Below, one piece after another: positions 35,521 to 40,643 of a stretch of 40,643 nucleotides of DNA. The position numbers and the translations under genes are program-made. Position 1 is the stretch's first letter. Each line of letters starts with the position of its first letter. The DNA comes from Gnetum montanum (Eukaryota; Streptophyta; Gnetopsida; Gnetales; Gnetaceae). The stretch spans positions 1 through 40,643 of the forward strand of contig MNCI01004800.1 of assembly GCA_015680685.1 (NCBI GenBank). Reading direction: 5' to 3'. Under the pieces are notes generated by a model. That model had not been told where the DNA came from, made no database searches, and worked only from the letters and a program-made list of their open reading frames with translations.

Positions 35521-35865
35521 TGATTGGTGAGGCACCCCTACACTCAAACATACGAATATGAGTGTTTCACACACAATCCAGACAAACTCCACAGATGGGC
35601 TAGTTATTGTATCTAGACAGTTACTTGTAGGTTGCAGTTCGCTGTCTTCCCACATGGACTAGTATTAGCTTTGTCACATATGGTTTAGTCCAGAGTGAGA
35701 TGTATGATATGTTTCTACACTAGTACTACTCCTAAGTATGATGGAAAATAATATTAATTAAACTAGGTTAGAGAGAGAGAGAAAATAAAGCTAGCCTTAG
35801 TGCGATGAGTATCTCTTCCTTAATCATCCGTACACATCTTGGACCCAGTGCATGACTACCACTAG
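35521..35865 (-). repeat. Truncated older LTR of the TGATGAG family
   Basis: Plus-strand start TGATTGGTGAGGCACCCCTACACTC matches the young LTR end at 35866, and homology continues to GTGCATGACTACCACTAG at 35865 (compare 36205-36220). It is cut there by the young LTR. It interrupts copy B's second RNase H. Confidence 0.85.
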
Positions 35866-36211
35866 TGATGAGTGGCGAGGTACCCCTACACTCAACCATA
35901 CGAAACGAGCGTCGCACGCGCGATCCGGTCGAACTCCGCAGATGGACTAGTTGTGGCACCTAGATTAGTTAGCCTTAGGTCGCAGTTCGCTGTCTTCCCA
36001 TCTAGACTAGTTTTGCATATGTCACGTATGGTTTAGTCTAGATGAGGTGTATGATGTGTTCCTAATCTAATGCTACTCCTGAAGGCAGTGGAAAATAATA
36101 TTAACTAATCTAAGCTAAGAGGGAAAGGGTAAGAAAATCTAATCTAGCCTAAGTGCGACGAGCAACCGATTCCTTGATCAACCGTACACATCTTGGACTT
36201 CGTGCACGACT

Positions 36212-36334
36212 GCCACTGGGACTACCAAGCATAGGCCTAGGTACGCCACTGGGATTACCAAGCGCAGACCCCAAATACGCCACTGGGTTACCAAGCGTAG
36301 ATCCCCCTAGCTACACCACTGGGCTACCAAGCAG
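36212..36334. repeat. 33-36 bp tandem repeat in LTR, four copies
   Basis: Units start GCCACTGGG at 36212, 36245 and 36279, with ACCACTGGG at 36315. Each continues with ACTACCAAGC-like sequence. It is absent from the older LTR copies in the window. Confidence 0.93.
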
Positions 36335-36755
36335 TCACACTTAAATGCTCGTAATCAAGTCAAACTCGTTCCGCTTCTAGGAGTTTAGGGTTGAGAGACT
36401 AATCGCGATAAGTAACCGATTCCTTAACTAGCCGTACACACCCGTAGATGCTCGTAGTCAAGTCGTACTTACACCGCGCTATGAAAGCAATAAATAACAT
36501 GAAATAAATAACAATAAATAAACTAAGTGAATGCTGCAATGATGAAGTAATCTCGATCTTTATTGCCGGTCATGTGCGTGTCCAAGTACGGCACACTCGA
36601 ATAAAGACACCGTACAATCACATTCACCACACTGCGGGCAGACACGGGAAAAATTCTAACTCTGGAGGGATCAAACTGCCAGAGCTTTGCTACTCTAAAA
36701 CTGGGATCCCCAAACAAGGGAGAGCCGCCTCTTATTTATAGACATGGCGGCTGAC

Positions 36756-36840
36756 TGCGATATCGCGTACGCGATATCGCAGGGAAGGATGCGATATCGC
36801 GTCGGACGCGATATCGCGTACGCGATATCGCGGCCGACGC
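36756..36840. promoter_or_regulatory. Palindrome cluster upstream of LTR TATA box
   Basis: 36756-36781 is a perfect 26-bp palindrome whose core is GATATCGCGTACGCGATATC. 36791-36800 is a half unit, GCGATATCGC. 36799-36840 is a 42-bp near-perfect palindrome (one mismatch per arm), GCGTCGG arms around the same core. On the minus strand the cluster lies between the LTR start and the TATA box, ~15 bp upstream of the latter. This is the place for a transcription-factor site or enhancer; the function is inferred. Confidence 0.85.
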
Positions 36841-36856
36841 AAACCGCGTCTCATCA

Positions 36857-36870
36857 TACCCCCACGACTG
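36857..36870 (-). promoter_or_regulatory. Polypurine tract of the young element
   Basis: On minus CAGTCGTGGGGGTA lies directly before the LTR start TGATGAG. The preceding leader (GAGGACGAGTTTTTATT) is shared with the 22-29 kb element. Confidence 0.82.
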
Positions 36871-37027
36871 AATAAAAACTCGTCCTCGAGTTACAAGGAG
36901 AACAAGCTTCAGTGATTACACAGTGGATAGGTATGGGATTATTAACTAGAAAAAGAAATGGACTAATGCCGCAGTGTGGGAAGACACAACACAGAGAAAA
37001 AATGCTACAACTACAAAAATGTGGAAC

Positions 37028-39814
37028 TCATGTAGTTCCTGGTGGCGGTGGCTCCTCCATGGGTGCTTTCCCTTTGTCACGTGCTCCAAGTTTTGAAGAT
37101 TGATGACGCTGAAGAATAGCCTGGAGCTTCTCCTCTTCGGTCCGAGGGTCTTGTGCCGTCCATGCTGATGCTCCAATGTTTGATGGAGTCGGCACTTCCC
37201 ACGGACAGGGTAGTTGCGGGAACATCTGATTAGCTTTGACGTACCACGCCGCAAACACCCGTCGTTCCTCTTCAAAGGCTCTGGCTTTGTCTTTGTATTC
37301 GTGAAGTTCTGTTAGCCGTCGAGCCAAGTCGGTTGCCACATCTTTCTGCCCTTGGTAGCTCTCTTTTACCACCGCGAGTTCAGAATTTGCAACATCTAAT
37401 TTTTCAGCCAACTTCTTTCGTTCTGCAAACTCTGCTTCATATTTGATGTAGGTGGAAGCTACCTGCTGCTCGAGCTCTGACCTCGGGCGTCCTGCTGTTA
37501 ACATGGCCAGGTTGGCATACCGAAGATTTGCCAACTCCATGTATTCAGTTAAGTCTTGGATCTGCAGGTCCCGGTTCTTAATTTCCGCCTGGTGGGCATA
37601 GGCATAAGTGTCCAATATGGCCCCCCAATCAGTGTGCTGGGCACTGATGTTGTTGATTTGGGCTTTTGCCATATGGATCTCCTTCTCCAGGATCTGTTTG
37701 TACATCCCTACCTGGTCACGGAAGTGCTCCTTCAGCTTCTCATGTCGTTTAGCCTCATTCTGCCACGCACTAATCTCGATGGCTGATTTCTGTCGAATAG
37801 CGCGCACCTCCTCCATTGAGAGGGTTCGATTTTCTCTGGCTAAACGGCTTACGTCTTGGTTGACTCGAATGAATTGTTCTCGCAGCCGATGAAAGTGCTC
37901 ATCGAGAACATTCTTTTGTTTCTCCACAGAAGTCAACCGAAGGTTATCTGCAACCAACTGCTTGTTTTCTTCTTGTAAGGCCTTGAGTGCCTTAAGATGC
38001 GCATGAGTTTGCGCCTTTGCTGCGGAGGCATCCCAAGTGGCCGTCTCCTTTTCTTCTGCCACCTTCTTATTTTCTGCAATTAATTTGGTTAATTGCTCGG
38101 TTTTAAAATTGTCTAACTGGTCTGCGGGAACCAATCGCAAGGGATCCCGCTGTGCTGCTTGTAAGGCGATGAGCTGCTCTTGTAATTTCTGCACTTCAGC
38201 CTCAGCATGCTCAGCCCTTACTTCGGATATGACCAGTTTCCCCTTGGTTGAAATGAGGTCTGACTGCATTGCGGTTACATCCTGAGGGATGTCAAACAGA
38301 GACGTTAAAACTTGTCCTGTTTGAAGCAATCTGTCCAATGCATCCTCATGTTCTGCAGGAGTCATTGAGGTTCCGGCAATGGTTTGAGCATCCTGTGCTC
38401 CTGAAAGATCTGCCGGTGGCACAACAGGTACATGAAAAGATTCCTTGATGTAGTCAGCTACCACATCAGCTGCTCCTGCGGCATCCTGGTGTTGCATGAC
38501 CACCACTGTGGCCCCTTCACCAGTCTCTAATTGCACTTGAAAAGATGCCGCATGTCCAGAAATCTGTTGTGACCATCTACTTTCCCCTCCTCCTGTTTGT
38601 ACTGACAACTCACCCCTTGTGCGATCTATTGAAATTGTAGGCTGCCTGGCATCATCGATGACACGGAAAAGACTGGTGTCATCACGACTTCCCCAACTGA
38701 CCGTCTCAGCAATAGCCCTCAAGTGGCTCATTGACGGTCTATAGTCTTGCGGCGGCGGCTGATCCTGGCCTGTGCCGGGTTCTGCTTCTTGTTGTTGGCT
38801 AGGACCTGTGGCTGGAGGTTGACTGGGTCCTGCAAGCTGAGTTGCAGGGGTTTCAGTCACCTGTTCTTCATTTTCCTCATCTGGTCCCAACTCTTCGCCA
38901 GTACTCTTTCTTGGAGCTGGCGCCTTTAACAATTCAGCATAAGAAGCATTTTGGGCCTTTCGGAGGACATCGTTTGTATATCCCCGAATACCTGCCCGAC
39001 GGCACAGTTTCCTGATAAGACAGGGAAAAGGGAGTGCCATTTTTCCTGTCTTCCGTTCTTCGAATCGCCTTAGGATCTCCGTCAAATATAGATGAGGAAG
39101 GTTAGCGTTAACCTTTCCCATCAACACTGCACATCCTCTTGCCGCGTACGTTGATATTCTCTTTAAGCCTTTTGTGGGGAAGAGGTGATAGGTCCCTATT
39201 TTAAAATAGACTCGCTCTTCCGTCGTCAACTCACCAAAAGCCTTATCTCTGCCAAACGCCTTTTCTAGCCAATCCTTTCGCACATCAGGGTCGGATCGGG
39301 TGGATAACCGAGCAACATGGGGGCCTGCATTTGGAAGATTTAATACTTCCGAAATTGCCTGTGCAGAAAAATCTACTGTCACACCACCGATGTCTACCGT
39401 GGTGCCCTGCTCCTTATTGTGCCAAAACAGGTACGTTTCTCCCAAGTACCAGGTACCTTGCTCAGAGAGGACAGGCCATAAGGGAGACCCTTTGAGGTGG
39501 TCCCTAACAGCTTCAGGAGCGAACTCTGCAAATGACTCGAAGTTGATTTCCACAATCACTGAGGCAATTGTGTACTTCGTGTGGATGGCCTGAACACATT
39601 CCTGGGGCAGCGTGAGTTGTTGCCCCAGCTCAGGCGCAGCAGCTCCTCCTTCTGCCTGCCCGGACCGTCCAGTAGGAGGTTCATCTTGATGAATGCTGAA
39701 TGAATGCACCTCCTGTTCATTATGTTGTCCGGCAGGAACTTGTCTTTGACCTCTCCTAGGTTGTTTTGCTCCTCCTTGGGTCGGACTCCTTGGCTGGGTG
39801 CGTTTCGGAGCCAT
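37028..39814 (-). CDS. Intact 928-residue retroelement 3' ORF: plant-transposon-associated domain plus long coiled coil
   Basis: The only long undamaged reading frame. Start chosen at the ATG at 39814, because GATTGCAG directly before it looks like a splice acceptor; the TTG at 39820 would be non-standard. Residues 1-30 are basic and NLS-like (MAPKRTQPRSPTQGG...). Residues ~75-275 resemble the 'putative plant transposon protein' domain of Athila-type elements: FAPEAVRDHLKGSPLWPVL, VTVDFSAQAISEVLNLPNAG, TYHLFPTKGLKRIS, then LPFPCLIRKLCRRAGI. Residues ~300-360 are a Pro/Gln/Glu-rich linker. From ~490 to ~870 it is Leu/Glu/Lys/Gln-rich and strongly heptad-like (coiled coil). I see no signal peptide, membrane segment, zinc knuckle, protease or RT motif. 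Its position between the interior and the polypurine tract is that of the env-like third ORF of Athila elements, but it lacks env features. The domain call is from memory of the family; the function is unknown. Confidence 0.88.
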   Translation of the reverse strand: MAPKRTQPRSPTQGGAKQPRRGQRQVPAGQHNEQEVHSFSIHQDEPPTGRSGQAEGGAAAPELGQQLTLPQECVQAIHTKYTIASVIVEINFESFAEFAPEAVRDHLKGSPLWPVLSEQGTWYLGETYLFWHNKEQGTTVDIGGVTVDFSAQAISEVLNLPNAGPHVARLSTRSDPDVRKDWLEKAFGRDKAFGELTTEERVYFKIGTYHLFPTKGLKRISTYAARGCAVLMGKVNANLPHLYLTEILRRFEERKTGKMALPFPCLIRKLCRRAGIRGYTNDVLRKAQNASYAELLKAPAPRKSTGEELGPDEENEEQVTETPATQLAGPSQPPATGPSQQQEAEPGTGQDQPPPQDYRPSMSHLRAIAETVSWGSRDDTSLFRVIDDARQPTISIDRTRGELSVQTGGGESRWSQQISGHAASFQVQLETGEGATVVVMQHQDAAGAADVVADYIKESFHVPVVPPADLSGAQDAQTIAGTSMTPAEHEDALDRLLQTGQVLTSLFDIPQDVTAMQSDLISTKGKLVISEVRAEHAEAEVQKLQEQLIALQAAQRDPLRLVPADQLDNFKTEQLTKLIAENKKVAEEKETATWDASAAKAQTHAHLKALKALQEENKQLVADNLRLTSVEKQKNVLDEHFHRLREQFIRVNQDVSRLARENRTLSMEEVRAIRQKSAIEISAWQNEAKRHEKLKEHFRDQVGMYKQILEKEIHMAKAQINNISAQHTDWGAILDTYAYAHQAEIKNRDLQIQDLTEYMELANLRYANLAMLTAGRPRSELEQQVASTYIKYEAEFAERKKLAEKLDVANSELAVVKESYQGQKDVATDLARRLTELHEYKDKARAFEEERRVFAAWYVKANQMFPQLPCPWEVPTPSNIGASAWTAQDPRTEEEKLQAILQRHQSSKLGARDKGKAPMEEPPPPGTT

Positions 39815-39845
39815 CTGCAATCACACAGGCCACTTTAGTAAGGTT
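39815..39845 (-). promoter_or_regulatory. Splice-acceptor-like site at the start of the 928-codon ORF
   Basis: On minus CTTACTAAAG (branch-like) is followed ~20 bases later by TGTGTGATTGCAG, then ATGGCTCC. The same arrangement occurs at 28285-28319 in the older relative. This suggests the ORF is read from a spliced RNA. Confidence 0.55.
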
Positions 39846-40273
39846 GTTTAGGAAATCAAGTCATACCTTACTACTTTGCCTTAATTAAAGATCGTTATTG
39901 TGCGATCGTGCCCGACAATTATGAGGGTGAGTCCTACGACTTGGCGGATTTCCGGTTGTAATTTCCTGGTATACTTAAGGTTATATGATTTGTGGCACAA
40001 GTTCCTAAGTGTTAGTATTAATTACCCGATTCGATGTCCTTTGGGTGATGAAAAAGTCCAAAAAAAGTTAGGCACTTTTCGGCAAGTGTCTCTCCCCCAC
40101 GACTAAACTGAACACTCCGGGTTCAAGCAGGTTAAAACGGAATTAAAATCGGAGTACCAGCGCGCGAGATAGAGTGGAGAAAGTAAGGGTCACTCGAGCG
40201 CAAGTCGCATAGAAAAAATGCAACAATTTCCCCCGCGTAAATGCCAAATGAGGCAAAATGTTTGCGGCGGGGG
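39846..40273 (-). other. Leader upstream of the 928-codon ORF, with a second polypurine-like motif
   Basis: No coding signal. On minus AGTCGTGGGGGAGAG (about 40091-40105) shares AGTCGTGGGGG with the true polypurine tract at 36857-36870. Apart from that motif I see no alignment with the 3' LTR. A TACTAAC motif lies near 40012-40018. Confidence 0.5.
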
Positions 40274-40375
40274 CCCTATTTATAGGAAAGGGGGGACGCG
40301 ATATCGCGTACGGTACATCGCGTACGCGATATCTCGGGGGGACGCGATATCGCGTACGCGATATCTCGGCCCAAC
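40274..40375 (-). promoter_or_regulatory. Second palindrome-TATA module upstream of the 928-codon ORF
   Basis: On minus, 40346-40365 is a perfect 20-bp palindrome, GATATCGCGTACGCGATATC. A second, partly disrupted set lies at 40298-40335. CCTATAAATAGGG (about 40275-40287) follows, in the same palindrome-then-TATA order as in the 3' LTR. The sequence downstream of this TATA does not match the LTR. It is either a 5' LTR of a divergent type starting near 40394 (TGTTGTCTCATTTTGG) or an internal promoter. Confidence 0.65.
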
Positions 40376-40643
40376 CAAAATGAGACAACAAATAAAGACC
40401 GAATTTTAAAGGATTTTCCTCGAAACTAACAGATAAAACAAGGACATTAGCAAGAATGAATATATGCAAGGGCAATTATATAGATTCGAGAGGCACTTTG
40501 AATGGTATAGGTGTGAACTGTAACAATTAAAACTGTGGCGGTTATGAAGAAAAGGGAATATAATAGTACATTGGAATATAATAAATGGGAAAGAATAGTT
40601 ATGAAAAAAAAAACTAAGCTGAGGGTCAATAAATTTGTGTGTT
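40376..40643. other. Right edge, no gene seen
   Basis: AT-rich sequence without recognisable coding or LTR ends. It continues beyond the window, so the 5' end of the young element cannot be placed. Confidence 0.4.

Larger units (their letters stand above)
35866..36856 (-). repeat. 3' LTR of the young element (991 bp)
   Basis: On the minus strand it starts TGATGAGACGCGG at 36856 and ends at 35866 (plus strand TGATGAGTGGCG). The TATA box CTATAAATAAGAG is at about 36730-36742 on minus. It contains the GATATCGC palindromes (36756-36840) upstream of TATA and a tandem repeat (36212-36334). It is longer than the 775-778 bp LTRs at 22-29 kb mainly because of those two insertions. It was apparently inserted into the old LTR at 35865; a 5-bp ACTAG duplication is predicted at the unseen far end. 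Confidence 0.85.

Noticed and set aside
36153-36344. ORF encoding a repeated GLPS peptide
   Set aside because: It is the translation of the 33-36 bp tandem repeat within an LTR, on the antisense strand; units of unequal length do not keep a frame.
36946-39593. Several plus- and minus-strand ORFs overlapping the 928-codon ORF
   Set aside because: Shadows of the long frame in other frames; no independent similarity.
37028-39814. Calling the 928-codon ORF an envelope protein
   Set aside because: No signal peptide, membrane segment or fusion-like hydrophobic stretch; a coiled coil and a basic N-terminus argue against it. Only its position is env-like.
40143-40629. Minus ORFs of 110 and 60 codons at the right edge
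   Set aside because: They cross the TATA/palindrome module and AT-rich DNA; hydrophobic low-complexity products without motifs.

Overview
This window looks like nuclear DNA from a land plant with a large genome rich in old transposable elements. Plant Ty3-type retrotransposons fill it, and the only host-gene traces are decayed, intronless pieces of ordinary nuclear plant genes (histone H3, EF-1alpha, plastid ornithine carbamoyltransferase, a TBL-type O-acetyltransferase). A gymnosperm would fit the long, decayed elements, but that is inference. I see no intact host gene. The only long intact reading frame is the 928-codon ORF on the minus strand at 37028-39814, which belongs to a retroelement.

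Layout. 1-2362 (-): gag-protease-RNase H polyprotein of an LTR element with no visible reverse transcriptase; it runs off the left edge. 2565-5252 (-) and 6302-9098 (+): two copies of one ~2.7-2.8 kb LTR, head to head, forming a large inverted repeat around a 1.05 kb spacer. Each copy carries a decayed histone H3 fragment in its U3 part. 9.2-11.5 kb: no gene, with a short tandem array. 11.6-15.0 kb (+): a decayed Tat/Ogre-like gag-protease element (copy A). 15.3-19.7 kb: a cluster of broken gene fragments, mostly minus strand (TBL, OTC, EF-1alpha in two pieces, one unidentified piece on +), with local tandem repeats. 21.4-35.5 kb (+): a second Tat/Ogre-like element (copy B) with 5' ORF, gag, protease, a non-coding spacer, RT, RNase H and a second RNase H. 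It is interrupted by a complete 7.06 kb LTR element at 22419-29475, which has a perfect 5-bp target duplication but only gag and protease. 35521-35865: a piece of an old LTR of that same family. 35866-40643 (-): a younger relative with its 3' LTR at 35866-36856 and the intact 928-codon ORF just upstream of the polypurine tract; it runs towards or past the right edge.

How the parts relate. The 22.4-29.5 kb element and the 35.9-40.6 kb element share LTR ends, polypurine tract and 3' leader. Both also keep a splice-acceptor-like site ending in GCAG directly before an ATG, although the long ORF survives only in the younger one. The young LTR carries GC-rich palindromes built on GATATCGC/GCGATATC just upstream of its TATA box. 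CpG-decayed versions sit at the same place in the old LTRs, and another set lies upstream of the 928-codon ORF. The strongest leads are this ORF with its palindrome-TATA module and splice site, the histone H3 sequence inside an LTR, and the elements that lack RT.
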